Source: an uncultured Paracoccaceae bacterium (lineage in GTDB: Bacteria > Pseudomonadota > Alphaproteobacteria > Rhodobacterales > Rhodobacteraceae). From it: 64,000 nucleotides of DNA. Shown one piece after another: positions 26,848-36,032 of the stretch (the stretch's first letter is position 1; each line of letters starts with the position of its first letter). Made by a program: the position numbers and the translations under genes. The notes beneath the pieces were generated by a model. It was given only the letters and a program-made list of their open reading frames with translations, was not told where the DNA came from and searched no databases. Location: contig CANLQK010000003.1 of NCBI GenBank assembly GCA_947493255.1, forward strand, positions 248,001 to 312,000, given 5' to 3'.

Positions 26848-27326
26848 AGCGCCCGGAACCTGTCCAGGTTATCAAGCAACGGCGCGACAGTGCTTTGCAA
26901 TTCTTAATTAAAGGTGTTCCCTACATATCGTTTATGGGGTTCGAATTTGACCGCCGCGGTGATGAACTTACGGGCATAATGCCGTACCGCGACGACCTGA
27001 TCGGAAACCCGATGCTACCGGCGCTTCATGGTGGTGCAACGGCTGCGTTTCTGGAAACGACAGCCATCATTGAACTCAGTTGGGCCATGATGTGGGGCCG
27101 GATGGAGGCGGGCGAAGAAATGTCAAAGCCACGTTTGCCGAAGACAATCGACTTCACCATCGATTATTTGCGTTCAGGTTTACCTCGGGATGCCTATGCC
27201 CGCGCAACGATAAACCGGTCTGGTCGCCGATACGCAAGTGTTCATGTCGAGGCCTGGCAGGACAACAGGAGCCGCCTGTTCGCGCAAGCGACAGGGCATT
27301 TTCTGATGCCACAACCGGACGCATAA
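26844..27326 (+). CDS. Second PaaI-family hotdog thioesterase
   Basis: A 160-residue protein from the ATG at 26844, preceded by GGGGG and overlapping the previous stop. MLPALHGGATAAFLETTAII near 56-75 matches the PaaI active-site helix, although the usual Asp/Glu position differs from its neighbour. KTIDFTIDYLRSGLPRDAYA near 100 is the companion strand. Two tandem, coupled and divergent hotdog genes suggest a heteromer or two substrate ranges. They lie next to the fatty-acid oxidation locus and may release CoA from dead-end acyl groups. Confidence 0.86.
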   Translation: MKRPEPVQVIKQRRDSALQFLIKGVPYISFMGFEFDRRGDELTGIMPYRDDLIGNPMLPALHGGATAAFLETTAIIELSWAMMWGRMEAGEEMSKPRLPKTIDFTIDYLRSGLPRDAYARATINRSGRRYASVHVEAWQDNRSRLFAQATGHFLMPQPDA

Positions 27327-27327
27327 A

Positions 27328-27819
27328 ATGGCAGAACGTGTAACGATTGTTGCCACGTATGAGCATCAAGAACCTTTGGCGCTTAGGGCGTTGCTGGAAA
27401 GCATGGCAATGGAAGTCCGCCTTTTGCGGGTGTTGAATGCGGCAGATTTGCCGGCTGCGTTGCTGCGGGCCGCAGAAGACAATGTCGTGATATTTTCCGC
27501 ATATGGTAGCGAACGTGGATTCTGTGTGGGACAATTGGATGAAATGATCTGGGTCGGCGCCGCTGAGGCCTTCGACGGCGTGGTGTTTCGTAATGACGCG
27601 GTCTTGATCTCGACCGCAGACGCTGCGCGGGAAAGTGGGCTCGTTGACGTAATGATTAAGGCTGGCGGCCACCTGATTGCGCCCAATGGCAATCCGGACC
27701 GGAGGATGATTGTGCCGTGGATCGGGGCCTGCCTTTTGCGTGCCGAAGTAGGTTTGGCTGAAGCCGTGCAGGGGGCTAATGCATTAGTCGCAACCGAAAA
27801 CCGGTTTAGCTATGGCTGA
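27328..27819 (+). CDS. Unrecognised protein between thioesterase and MATE genes
   Basis: A 163-residue soluble protein (MAERVTIVATYEHQEPLALR; VVIFSAYGSERGFCVGQLDE; GLVDVMIKAGGHLIAPNGNP). It reads like an alpha/beta fold with several hydrophobic strands. I cannot place it in a family. It begins one base after the thioesterase stop and overlaps the MATE start by eight bases, so it belongs to this four-gene operon and is very likely expressed. Cys63 is the first of two cysteines. Confidence 0.65.
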   Translation: MAERVTIVATYEHQEPLALRALLESMAMEVRLLRVLNAADLPAALLRAAEDNVVIFSAYGSERGFCVGQLDEMIWVGAAEAFDGVVFRNDAVLISTADAARESGLVDVMIKAGGHLIAPNGNPDRRMIVPWIGACLLRAEVGLAEAVQGANALVATENRFSYG

Positions 27820-29128
27820 GACGCCGCCACTGACACATCGACGTATTCTAAACATTGCAGTCCCTGTGGTCTTGGCCAACGTAACGGTGCCGCTGTTGGG
27901 GTTGGTCGATACCGGCGTGGTTGGACAGATGGGGCTTGCGGCCCCGATTGGCGCGGTTGGTATTGGTGCGGTTATCTTGACGGCGCTATATTGGATCTTT
28001 GGTTTTTTGCGTATGGGCACGACCGGGTTTGCGTCGCAATCTCGGGGCGCGGGCGATGGGGATGAAACATCGGCCATTCTGATCCGCGCGCTGGGCATCG
28101 CAGTTGTTGGCGGTTTCGCAATTATCGTACTGCAATTTCCCCTCTTTCGTCTGGGTTTTTGGATGTCGCCTGCTAGTGCCGAGGTCGAAACACTTGCGCG
28201 CAGTTATATGGCCATTCGCGTGTGGTCTGCGCCTTTTCTTATCGCGACTTATGCTGTCACCGGCTGGCTTGTCGCCGCAGAACGAACTCGCGCAATTCTG
28301 ATGATTCAAGTGTTGATGAACGGTACCAACATTGTGTTGGACCTTTTGTTAGTGATTGGGCTTGGCTGGGGGGTGCAAGGCGTTGCGATAGCGACGGTGA
28401 TTTCCGAAATCGCAGGGTGTGGTTTAGGGCTGTGGTACTGCCGTGACGGATTGCGGCTGGATATTCTACGCGATCGAGCCCGCCTTCTAGATCCAGTCAA
28501 GCTGCGCCGTTTTGCAAGTGTGAACGTCGATATCCTAATTCGGTCATTGTTTTTGCAGGCAATTTTCATGTCGTTCTTATTTTTTGGAGCGCGATATGGT
28601 GACACGCGACTTGCGGCCAATCACATCCTCCTTCAATTCCTGACCTTTACGGCTTACGCGATGGACGGGTTTGCATTTGCGGTTGAAAGCCTTGTTGGGC
28701 AGGCGCTGGGACAAAAAAACCGCGCGGCGTTTCGGCGTGCATCTATCATGGTCTCAAAATGGTGCTGGGCGATTGGGGCGCTGTTAGCGGTTATGTTCGC
28801 AGTTGCTGGCGGCGCGATCATCGACCTTATGACAACCGCAACAGATGTGCGGGCTGCAGCGCGCGACTTCTTGTTCTACATGGCCCTAACGCCGATTTTC
28901 TCGGCAGCACCCTTTATGTTGGACGGAATATTCATCGGGGCCACAAGAACACGGGACATGCGCGATATGATGATCCTTTCCGCGGGGATCTATTTTGCGG
29001 CGGCGTTGGCGCTAATGCCTATGTCGGGCAACCATGGCCTTTGGATCGCACTGCTGATCAGCTTCGTCGCTCGAGGGGGCACCCTGGGGGCGAAATATCC
29101 AGCGCTCGAACGTTCTATTGGGCGGTAA
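27812..29128 (+). CDS. MATE-family efflux transporter (DinF-like)
   Basis: A 438-residue inner-membrane protein with about twelve transmembrane segments. RILNIAVPVVLANVTVPLLG with LVDTGVVGQMG near the N-terminus is typical of the DinF branch of MATE antiporters, which export organic cations or metabolites using a Na+ or H+ gradient. The second half repeats the fold (DGFAFAVESLVGQALGQKN near 285). The start overlaps the unknown gene upstream, so it is probably the last gene of this operon. The substrate is not predictable. Confidence 0.9.
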   Translation: MAETPPLTHRRILNIAVPVVLANVTVPLLGLVDTGVVGQMGLAAPIGAVGIGAVILTALYWIFGFLRMGTTGFASQSRGAGDGDETSAILIRALGIAVVGGFAIIVLQFPLFRLGFWMSPASAEVETLARSYMAIRVWSAPFLIATYAVTGWLVAAERTRAILMIQVLMNGTNIVLDLLLVIGLGWGVQGVAIATVISEIAGCGLGLWYCRDGLRLDILRDRARLLDPVKLRRFASVNVDILIRSLFLQAIFMSFLFFGARYGDTRLAANHILLQFLTFTAYAMDGFAFAVESLVGQALGQKNRAAFRRASIMVSKWCWAIGALLAVMFAVAGGAIIDLMTTATDVRAAARDFLFYMALTPIFSAAPFMLDGIFIGATRTRDMRDMMILSAGIYFAAALALMPMSGNHGLWIALLISFVARGGTLGAKYPALERSIGR

Positions 29129-29148
29129 TTTCCGGCCCTTAGATTTAG

Positions 29149-29499
29149 CTAAAGAATTTTCAGAACAGTTTCTGGTGGGCGCCCAATTATGGCCTGGCCG
29201 TCATGAATGAGAAGAGGGCGTTCAATCAAGATAGGGTGGTTGACCATCGCCGCGACAAGCGTGTCTTCATCGGCTTGCGCCAAACCCATCTCTTTGAAAA
29301 TCTTCTCACCTTTGCGCATCATCGCACCGGCGGTGACGCCCAGTGCATTGCGGACTGCGACAATTTCTTCTTTGGAAGGTGCATCTTTAAGATAAAGGCG
29401 CACAGCGGGTTGATTGCCGCGATCATGGAGTAATGCCAATGCTTCGCGTGACTTTCTGCAACGTGGATTGTGCCAGATCGTTGTCTGAGAAGGCATCAT
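29149..29499 (-). CDS. ArsC/Spx-family (YfgD-like) arsenate reductase homologue
   Basis: A 116-residue thioredoxin-fold protein. [18 protein letters not shown] holds the single catalytic cysteine (Cys14) of glutaredoxin-coupled ArsC proteins. [19 protein letters not shown] carries the conserved Arg of the ArsC fold. I prefer the ATG at 29499, which has GAGGAG six bases ahead, over a GTG at 29505. No arsB or arsR gene is adjacent, so a housekeeping oxidoreductase role is as likely as arsenate resistance. It overlaps the pyrD stop. Confidence 0.85.
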   Translation of the reverse strand: MMPSQTTIWHNPRCRKSREALALLHDRGNQPAVRLYLKDAPSKEEIVAVRNALGVTAGAMMRKGEKIFKEMGLAQADEDTLVAAMVNHPILIERPLLIHDGQAIIGRPPETVLKIL

Positions 29500-30539
29500 A
29501 GCCACTCCTCTCGGCCAGTGCCGACGGCGTCGGACACGGATGCAAAACCGTCACGAACAAGCAATTCATCTAGCCCTTGGGCGATTTGTGCAGGCAATGA
29601 AATGCCGCCAAACACCAATGCCGTGTACAGTTGCACCGCGCTGGCACCGGCGCGAATTTTTGCATAGGCCTGTTCTGCAGAGCCAACCCCACCGACGCCA
29701 ATCAATGGGACATCTGTTAACGTCGACAACTTTGCCAAAACGCGGGTCGATTTTTCGAACACAGGTTGGCCAGACAAACCTCCGGCCTCGTTGTGATGTT
29801 TCGATGTTAGGCCGTCCCGAGACAACGTTGTATTGGTTGCGACCACGGCCGCGACGCCAGACGTCGCAACGACGTCTGCAACGTCTTCGATTTCAGCATC
29901 TGTGAGGTCTGGAGCGATTTTCAAAAACACCGGAATGCCCGCGTCGTTTGCGTCCATCACGCCGCCCAATAGCGCGGCTAACGCGTCTTTGCCCTGTAGG
30001 TCGCGCAGCTTTTCGGTGTTGGGGGACGAAACGTTGACTGTCGCAAAATCAACATGTGGGCCGCAATGACGAAGAACCCTCGCGAAATCGGCTGCGCGGT
30101 CTTCACTGGTTTTGTTGGCGCCAAGGTTTAAGCCGACAATGCGTCCGTTTGGTCGTTGCGCCAAACGGGTTGCGATTTGGTCCATGCCCTGATTGTTGAA
30201 CCCGAAGCGGTTGATCGCTGCTTGGTCTTCTGTCAAGCGATAAAGCCGCGGGCGTGGGTTACCGTCTTGGGCAAGGGGGGTCGCTGCGCCAACCTCTAGG
30301 AATCCGAACCCAGTTTTCCCCAATGCGGTCAACGCTTCTGCGTTCTTGTCGTAACCAGCGGCTAAACCAATTGGGTTGGGTAGTTGCAAGCCAGCGATAG
30401 AACAGGACAGCCGTGAGGATGTGACCGGTCCAGACTTTGGCCCAAGCCCGGCGTTCAACGCCTTGATGGATAGTCCATGCGCGGTTTCTGGATCAAACAT
30501 GCGCAATGCCCTTAGGCCAATTTGTTCCACAATATTCAT
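29496..30539 (-). CDS. pyrD: Dihydroorotate dehydrogenase (quinone), class 2
   Basis: A 347-residue FMN enzyme of pyrimidine synthesis that oxidises dihydroorotate to orotate and passes electrons to quinone at the inner membrane. The N-terminal extension ([20 protein letters not shown]) is the membrane-associating part of class 2 enzymes. [12 protein letters not shown] near 58 and [19 protein letters not shown] near 170 (catalytic Ser) are diagnostic. [20 protein letters not shown] near 295 binds FMN phosphate. The start overlaps the DUF952 gene stop and the stop overlaps the arsC-like gene. Confidence 0.96.
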   Translation of the reverse strand: MNIVEQIGLRALRMFDPETAHGLSIKALNAGLGPKSGPVTSSRLSCSIAGLQLPNPIGLAAGYDKNAEALTALGKTGFGFLEVGAATPLAQDGNPRPRLYRLTEDQAAINRFGFNNQGMDQIATRLAQRPNGRIVGLNLGANKTSEDRAADFARVLRHCGPHVDFATVNVSSPNTEKLRDLQGKDALAALLGGVMDANDAGIPVFLKIAPDLTDAEIEDVADVVATSGVAAVVATNTTLSRDGLTSKHHNEAGGLSGQPVFEKSTRVLAKLSTLTDVPLIGVGGVGSAEQAYAKIRAGASAVQLYTALVFGGISLPAQIAQGLDELLVRDGFASVSDAVGTGREEWL

Positions 30540-30871
30540 GACATATCCAATTCGTGGCGACCATTTACCAATGGCATTGGTCGGGCCCAGACGATTTCGG
30601 AGCGTTTTAACGGGCGGTTATAAATGTGGGGAAACTTTGCCCCCCCGCGCGAGACTTCCCAAATCAAATCATCCCCATAGATGTCGCTGTCCAGGGCGGC
30701 CAACATCAGCCCGTCTTGGCCGGCAAAATGCTTGTCGGTCGTTTCTTGCGCTTGTTCTGCGGTCGATGCGTGAATGTATCCATCAGCCAGATCAATTGGG
30801 GCCCCAGCAAAGCTGCCAGTGCTATCGAGTGTCGCCCATTGCTCGGACGTGAGTATTTTGTAGATCAACAT
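30536..30871 (-). CDS. DUF952 family protein
   Basis: A 111-residue protein from the ATG at 30871 ([20 protein letters not shown], then [17 protein letters not shown]). [11 protein letters not shown] and FPHIYNRPL are typical of DUF952, a small family of unknown function related to the ADP-ribosyltransferase-like fold. It is translationally coupled to pyrD (ATGA overlap). Fourteen extra residues upstream in frame lack a ribosome site. Confidence 0.85.
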   Translation of the reverse strand: MLIYKILTSEQWATLDSTGSFAGAPIDLADGYIHASTAEQAQETTDKHFAGQDGLMLAALDSDIYGDDLIWEVSRGGAKFPHIYNRPLKRSEIVWARPMPLVNGRHELDMS

Positions 30872-31018
30872 GGCACCGAACTGCCGCGCGATTGGGCAAA
30901 GGTCAAGTGTCACGAGGGTGTCATGGGGTGACGTTACGACCGTATTTGCGCCATTGCTTTGACTCTCGTACCCGACTCAACCCAAGCTGGCGCCAGAAAA
31001 CAACCAACGGGGGCTAAA

Positions 31019-32584
31019 ATGCTTGCACGACTTCTTTCAACGACCGCCGGTCTAACCCTGATCGCGGGTACTGCTGCGGCCGACTATACGTTGCACATCA
31101 TTCACATCAACGATCTGCACAGCCGTATTGAGCCAATAAGCAAATACGACGGCACATGTAGCGCTGAAGACAACGCTGCTGGCGAATGCTTTGGTGGCGT
31201 CGCCCGCGTTGCGACAATGATCAACCAACTGCGTGATCAGCTAGACGGTGAGAACGTGATCGTCATGGACGCTGGTGACCAATACCAAGGGTCGTTGATG
31301 TATACGACCTACAAGGGCGACGCTGAAATCGAATTCATGAACGCGATCGGTTTTGATGTGATGGCCGTGGGTAACCACGAATTTGATGATGGCGACGAAG
31401 GTCTCGCCAAACTGACTGCGGGCGCGAATTTCCCTGTAATCTCTGGCAACATTGACGTTAGCCAGTCCAACATTCTGGCAGGCGAAGTGCAAAACCACGT
31501 CGTGCTCGAAATTGGTGGAGAAAAGATCGGTGTGATTTCGGCACTGGCCTCTGACACGGCAGAAACATCATCCCCGTCTGATGCTGTCATCTTTAGTGAC
31601 GAAATCGAAAGCCTGCAGGCTGATGTTGATGCGTTGACTGAAGAAGGTGTGACCAAGATTATTGCACTGAACCACGTTGGTGTAACCCGAGACATGGCAA
31701 TTGCCGAAGCGGTTGAGGGTATCGACGTCGTTGTTGGCGGTCACTCGCACACGCTGTTCAATAACTACGACGAAGGCGCGATGGCCTATCCAACGATGGT
31801 TGGTGACGTGCCAGTTGTGCAGGCCTACGCATATTCTAAATATGTTGGCCACTTGATCGTCATGTTTGATGATGAAGGCAATGTGCACACTGCAGAGGGC
31901 GAAGCGATCTTGCTGGATGCATCCGTAGCCGAAGATGAAGCCATCGTCGCGCGTGTTGCTGAATTGGCAGGCCCGATCGAAGAGATGAAGACATTGGTTG
32001 TGTCTGAAAGCACAGATGTCATCGAAGGTTCCCGCGAATTTTGCCGCGCGATGGAATGCGCTATGGGCAACCTTGTCGCTGACGCGATGTTGGCCCGTAC
32101 TGCTGAACAAGGCGTGGTTGCGGCGATCCAAAATGGTGGTGGTCTGCGGGCGTCTATCGATGGCGGCGAAATCACGATGGGTGAAGTGCTAACCGTTCTG
32201 CCGTTCCAAAACACATTGGCAACGTTCGAAACAACCGGTGCCGATCTATTGGCCGCACTTGAAAACGGTGTTGGCCAAGTCGAAGAAGGCGCTGGTCGGT
32301 TCCCACAAGTTGCGGGCATCACCTATGTTGCTGACTTAACCGCCGAACCAGGCAGCCGTGTTTCCGACGTTACCGTCGCAGGTGAACCGCTCGACGAAGG
32401 CGCGTCCTACCTGATGGCGACAAACAACTACATGCGCAACGGTGGCGACGGCTATTCCATGTTTGAAACTGCTGCAAATGCCTACGATTTTGGTCCAGGT
32501 CTAGAACAGGTTGTTGCGGATTACCTTGCTGAAAACGGCCCATACGCGCCGTACACAGATGGTCGTATCACGATCAACAAGTAA
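31019..32584 (+). CDS. Periplasmic 5'-nucleotidase / UshA-like metallophosphoesterase
   Basis: A 521-residue exported enzyme. The ATG at 31019 follows GGGGG, and residues 1-21 (MLARLLSTTAGLTLIAGTAA) are a signal peptide. The binuclear metal site is complete: HINDLHSR, DAGDQYQGS, VGNHEFDDG and VGGHSHTL. The C-terminal nucleotide-specificity domain has QNGGGLRASIDGGEITMGEV near 375. It probably dephosphorylates extracellular nucleotides, which would supply nucleosides for the salvage operon at 4.5-9.0 kb and phosphate. A strong terminator follows. Confidence 0.92.
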   Translation: MLARLLSTTAGLTLIAGTAAADYTLHIIHINDLHSRIEPISKYDGTCSAEDNAAGECFGGVARVATMINQLRDQLDGENVIVMDAGDQYQGSLMYTTYKGDAEIEFMNAIGFDVMAVGNHEFDDGDEGLAKLTAGANFPVISGNIDVSQSNILAGEVQNHVVLEIGGEKIGVISALASDTAETSSPSDAVIFSDEIESLQADVDALTEEGVTKIIALNHVGVTRDMAIAEAVEGIDVVVGGHSHTLFNNYDEGAMAYPTMVGDVPVVQAYAYSKYVGHLIVMFDDEGNVHTAEGEAILLDASVAEDEAIVARVAELAGPIEEMKTLVVSESTDVIEGSREFCRAMECAMGNLVADAMLARTAEQGVVAAIQNGGGLRASIDGGEITMGEVLTVLPFQNTLATFETTGADLLAALENGVGQVEEGAGRFPQVAGITYVADLTAEPGSRVSDVTVAGEPLDEGASYLMATNNYMRNGGDGYSMFETAANAYDFGPGLEQVVADYLAENGPYAPYTDGRITINK

Positions 32585-32605
32585 TCTTTGATTGATATAG
32601 TTGAA

Positions 32606-32630
32606 GGGCGGGCCCATGGGCCCGCCTTTT
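32606..32630 (+). terminator. Terminator after the 5'-nucleotidase gene
   Basis: GGCGGGCCCA (32607-32616) is followed immediately by its exact complement to 32626, a 20-bp palindrome, then TTTT. It lies 22 bases downstream of the stop. Confidence 0.9.
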
Positions 32631-32658
32631 GCATGTGTGGTGACTAGACAGAGGACGC

Positions 32659-34209
32659 ATGTGCGGGGATAGTTCGGCCATAAATAACAAGACAGGCCCA
32701 AGATCAATGTCATCACCTCGGAGGTTCTTCATTGCAGCGATCGCTGCAATTGGTTGTCTGTATCTGTGCGTAGCAATTTTCGCGCCGTTAACTGCGATCG
32801 ATGCGTATTACCTACCTGATGACACCTATTACACGCTTTCTATTGCAAGAAATATTGCGGCTGGTCTTGGCCCATCGACCGACGGCATTATTCAAACGAC
32901 GGGTTTTCAACCATTAATAGCGTTGATCTTGCAACCGGTGTTTTGGTTGGGGGCAGATGCGGATAGTGCTTTGCGGGCGGCGATCATCATCAGTGCCGTT
33001 TTCGGTATCCTAACGACGGCATTGGCTGGGGGAATAGCACGTCAGACGACGGGATCATACGCTGTCGCAGCCTGTGTGGTGCTTTTGATCGGACTTTCAC
33101 CTCGCGTGTTGGGGAATGCGTTTAACGGGCTGGAAAGTACGTTAGCGACTTCAATCTTTTTGGGCCTGATTTGGTTGGCGGCATCTACCCCGTCCAATGC
33201 ACCACGCGGCCGCCTTGTTGCGCTCGGCTGTTTTGCGGGGCTAGCGCTATGGGCGCGTATTGATGCTGTGCTTGTGATCGCGGTTTTGATCCCCGTTGCG
33301 ATTTGGCGGTTGGGGATGCTGCGAACGGGTATCGTTGCCGTAGCAGCTGGTATTTCTGTCGCACCTTGGGTTGCGTATTGCCTTACCGAACGTGGGCATC
33401 TCATCCCCGAAAGCGGCAGCGCAGTGCGCCAGATTTTAGACTATCATTCCGACATTGGTCGCACCGCAGGGGAAAACATAACTGCAGCTTTGGCGGCACC
33501 TTCATTGGCGCTATTTCCCGCAATTCCACCTTCAATCGCGGCTTGGGGATCTGTCTTGTTGTTGCTTCCCATTTTGTGGGCATGGCAGCGAAAGGCGTTG
33601 GATGCGCCAGCCCTTTTGGCTTTAGCAGGAATGGCGATGGTGGCCTTTTATGCGCTGTACCTTCCTGCGTTCTGGTTTTTCCACCGCTACCTTTTACTTG
33701 CATCAATCGCACTGATCGTGGGCGCAGTAACGTTCGCTTGGGCTCGCGGGTTTGGGGTCCGCGCAATCGTTGTCGCGACTGCTGTTCTGTGTGCGCAACA
33801 AATTTATACGCAACTGCCGCATTTCCGTACCTTGATCGGAGTCGACGACAGTTTTCGTACAGGTCATAACTATGGCTATGTTGCGCGCCAGCTTATGCCA
33901 ATTCTGCCAAATGGTGCTGTTTTAGGGGCCATGCAGTCGGGCGCATTAAATTGGTATGCCGAACGGGGCGTCCGTGTAGTTAACTTGGATGGCGTGGTTA
34001 ATGCGGATGCGAAAGCAGCGATCGGCCAAGGTCAATTGGATGCATATCTCAAGGACGTAGGGGCGACGCATTTTGCAGATTGGCCACTAAACCGGAACTG
34101 GTTGCAGGCAGCGAGCGCATCGCCCGTACCGTTGACGGCCATTGGTGCGGTTGCTGATCATTTGGTAAAGGGGCAAGATTTTACGATGTATCGACTTGAT
34201 TGGCCGTAA
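32659..34209 (+). CDS. Polytopic membrane protein, possible GT-C glycosyltransferase
   Basis: A 516-residue protein with about ten hydrophobic helices, starting at the ATG with GAGGACGC in front (an alternative is 32707). The first helix is followed by an extracytoplasmic loop with AIDAYYLPDDTYYTLSIARN near residues 46-65. An Asp-rich motif there is where GT-C enzymes carry their catalytic Asp. TGFQPLIALIL and NAFNGLESTLATSIF are further shared features. It may transfer a sugar from a polyprenyl-phosphate donor, but no partner genes are present and the assignment is by architecture only. Confidence 0.6.
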   Translation: MCGDSSAINNKTGPRSMSSPRRFFIAAIAAIGCLYLCVAIFAPLTAIDAYYLPDDTYYTLSIARNIAAGLGPSTDGIIQTTGFQPLIALILQPVFWLGADADSALRAAIIISAVFGILTTALAGGIARQTTGSYAVAACVVLLIGLSPRVLGNAFNGLESTLATSIFLGLIWLAASTPSNAPRGRLVALGCFAGLALWARIDAVLVIAVLIPVAIWRLGMLRTGIVAVAAGISVAPWVAYCLTERGHLIPESGSAVRQILDYHSDIGRTAGENITAALAAPSLALFPAIPPSIAAWGSVLLLLPILWAWQRKALDAPALLALAGMAMVAFYALYLPAFWFFHRYLLLASIALIVGAVTFAWARGFGVRAIVVATAVLCAQQIYTQLPHFRTLIGVDDSFRTGHNYGYVARQLMPILPNGAVLGAMQSGALNWYAERGVRVVNLDGVVNADAKAAIGQGQLDAYLKDVGATHFADWPLNRNWLQAASASPVPLTAIGAVADHLVKGQDFTMYRLDWP

Positions 34210-34293
34210 ATTATTTCCTTTCGAGGGCGGTGACTGACAATGGCTTGTCTTCCTTTGATGGGTCGTTACCCTAACCACAAAGTGGGGATGATT

Positions 34294-35142
34294 ATGCGTT
34301 GGCTATTTTCTATATTCGTTGTTTTTGCCACGACTGCAGGCGCGCAGACATACCCGCAATATCAGTCGACATGGGTCAATGATTACGCAAGTCTGTTGCT
34401 GCCTGAAGGAGAAGCGGACTTGGCCGAGCGGTTAGAAAACCTGAAGGCCGAAACCGGTGTCGAAATGACGGTGCTGACACTGGGGGCCCAAGCCGCCTTT
34501 GCGCCAGGTCTAACGTTAGAACAATTCGCGACCGGCTTGTTTAATGAATGGGGCATTGGGGACGCTGAAAGAAACGACGGGGTCCTTGTTCTTGTACTGC
34601 GAACCGATCGCGCGATGCGGATTGAATTGGGGGCTGCGTATGGCCGCGATTGGGACCTAACAGCCGGCCGCGTGGTTGAACGCAATTTTCTGCCTGCGTT
34701 TCGGGAAGATGACTACGCGGAAGGGATTGTCGACGGGTCAAAGGCAGTGATTGATCAAATCGTCATGCCCTTTCGAGCGGGAGAACCTTCGCCCGTTCGG
34801 GCTGTTGATCCAAGTAAGTTGGTTACCATAATTGCAACAATCGTAGGCGGATCTATCGCCACGATTGCGGGAATAGTAATGTTGTCTAAACGCCTTATCC
34901 ACAAGCTGCGTAAATGTTCAAATTGTGGGCAAGGCGGGTTCAACAAAACCAGAATTGTGACAGCTACGGCGTCCACCACGATGAATGGTCGTGGTATCAA
35001 TCGGTTTCATTGCGATTTTTGTGGCCATAGCGAAGATCGCGCGTTTACGATTTCTAAGATAAGTACTTCGTCGTCTCGATCGTCTGGCAGGAGTTTCGGA
35101 GGCGGAAGTTCTGGCGGTGGTGGCGCCTCGGGGCGTTGGTAG
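34294..35142 (+). CDS. TPM-domain membrane protein with zinc ribbon and Gly-rich tail
   Basis: A 282-residue protein from the ATG at 34294. A signal peptide (MRWLFSIFVVFATTAGAQ) is followed by a TPM domain at about 25-160 (STWVNDYASLLLPEGEADLA; RTDRAMRIELGAAYGRDWDL). One transmembrane helix follows near 180-200. Two CxxC pairs come next (KCSNCGQGG and HCDFCGHSED), a zinc-ribbon-like module, and then a Ser/Gly-rich tail ending GGGGASGRW. TPM proteins of the YgcG type are envelope proteins of unclear role. DUF1992 follows after 18 bases. Confidence 0.82.
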   Translation: MRWLFSIFVVFATTAGAQTYPQYQSTWVNDYASLLLPEGEADLAERLENLKAETGVEMTVLTLGAQAAFAPGLTLEQFATGLFNEWGIGDAERNDGVLVLVLRTDRAMRIELGAAYGRDWDLTAGRVVERNFLPAFREDDYAEGIVDGSKAVIDQIVMPFRAGEPSPVRAVDPSKLVTIIATIVGGSIATIAGIVMLSKRLIHKLRKCSNCGQGGFNKTRIVTATASTTMNGRGINRFHCDFCGHSEDRAFTISKISTSSSRSSGRSFGGGSSGGGGASGRW

Positions 35143-35160
35143 AAGAACAGAGGAAATGTC

Positions 35161-35472
35161 ATGGCACGGCACCCATTAGAGGACCTTGTAGATGCCCGCA
35201 TTAGGGCGGCCCAATCGGAAGGTGTTTTCGACAATTTGCCGGGCGAAGGTAAACCACTGCCCCCAGATACTGACCCTGAAAACGTTTTGATAAACCGTTT
35301 AATGAAAGAAAACGGTGCGGTCCCGGAGTTTGTTTCACTCAGTCGGGAGCTTTCAAAGCTACGCGATGAATTGGCAGACACGGGTGACCGGACGCGGCGC
35401 GGCGAAATCCTTAAAGAAATGTCTATGATGGATGCGCGCATCGAAATCGCCCGCAAGAACTACAAACGTTAA
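35161..35472 (+). CDS. DUF1992 (DnaJ-homologue C28-like) protein
   Basis: A 103-residue protein (EDLVDARIRAAQSEGVFDNL followed by PGEGKPLPPDTDPENVL) matching the short conserved DUF1992 domain, named for similarity to eukaryotic DNAJC28. The second half is a charged helical stretch (RELSKLRDELADTGDRTRRG). The function is unknown. Its stop overlaps the convergent LysM gene by four bases. Confidence 0.85.
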   Translation: MARHPLEDLVDARIRAAQSEGVFDNLPGEGKPLPPDTDPENVLINRLMKENGAVPEFVSLSRELSKLRDELADTGDRTRRGEILKEMSMMDARIEIARKNYKR

Positions 35473-35987
35473 AGGTCAGTGCAGCGTTCTAATCGCCAGT
35501 CACCGGTTCCAATGTAGCGGATAGCGCGATCTTGGAGCGGTGTGATCTGGATTGTTTGATCTGGCGACCTTTCGCCTTCTGACAGGCATTCAGTTGCCAG
35601 AAGCAAGAATGACCCTTGCGTAAATTGGACGTCGGACAAGGAGCATTGAGTTTCGCCAAACTCTACGTAATTGATATCTAACGTAGCGATAACTTCCTTG
35701 CCGAGGCAAATTCCGTCTTGTGAATATGACCCGATAAGCGTTTGGTACGATCCGTCACTGGATGCCGTACTGAGTGCGGGGGGGGCCAAACTCACAACTC
35801 CACCAATTGGTAAGTCAAGCGGGTCCAGCTCTGGGTTAGATAAATACAAATTTTCTAAGGTTGTATCACAGCGTTGGGCGATTGCTGACAGGCTGTCACC
35901 GGGTTCGATTGCCTCGAAAAGCCCACACTCTAACGCCGCGACAGGGGCGGGTGCTAAAAGCAAAACACTTAACAATCGTACGTTCAT
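35469..35987 (-). CDS. Exported LysM-domain protein
   Basis: A 172-residue protein from the ATG at 35987 (AGAGG upstream), with a signal peptide MNVRLLSVLLLAPAPVAA. Residues about 25-70 (IEPGDSLSAIAQRCDTTLEN, then LYLSNPELDPLDLPIGGVV) are a LysM peptidoglycan-binding module. The rest contains four cysteines (GICLGKEV, ETQCSLSD, ATECLSEG, LERCTDL) that probably pair in the periplasm. No catalytic domain is visible. It diverges from the SRAP gene across 45 bases. Confidence 0.8.
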   Translation of the reverse strand: MNVRLLSVLLLAPAPVAALECGLFEAIEPGDSLSAIAQRCDTTLENLYLSNPELDPLDLPIGGVVSLAPPALSTASSDGSYQTLIGSYSQDGICLGKEVIATLDINYVEFGETQCSLSDVQFTQGSFLLLATECLSEGERSPDQTIQITPLQDRAIRYIGTGDWRLERCTDL

Positions 35988-36032
35988 TAGTAACCTCTTT
36001 GAAAATCGGATGCTTTCGGCCATGTTACCTGA

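Noticed and set aside
29129-29148. Possible terminator between the MATE and arsC-like genes
   Set aside because: The 20-base gap shows only a weak TTTAGCTAAA-type symmetry without a GC stem.
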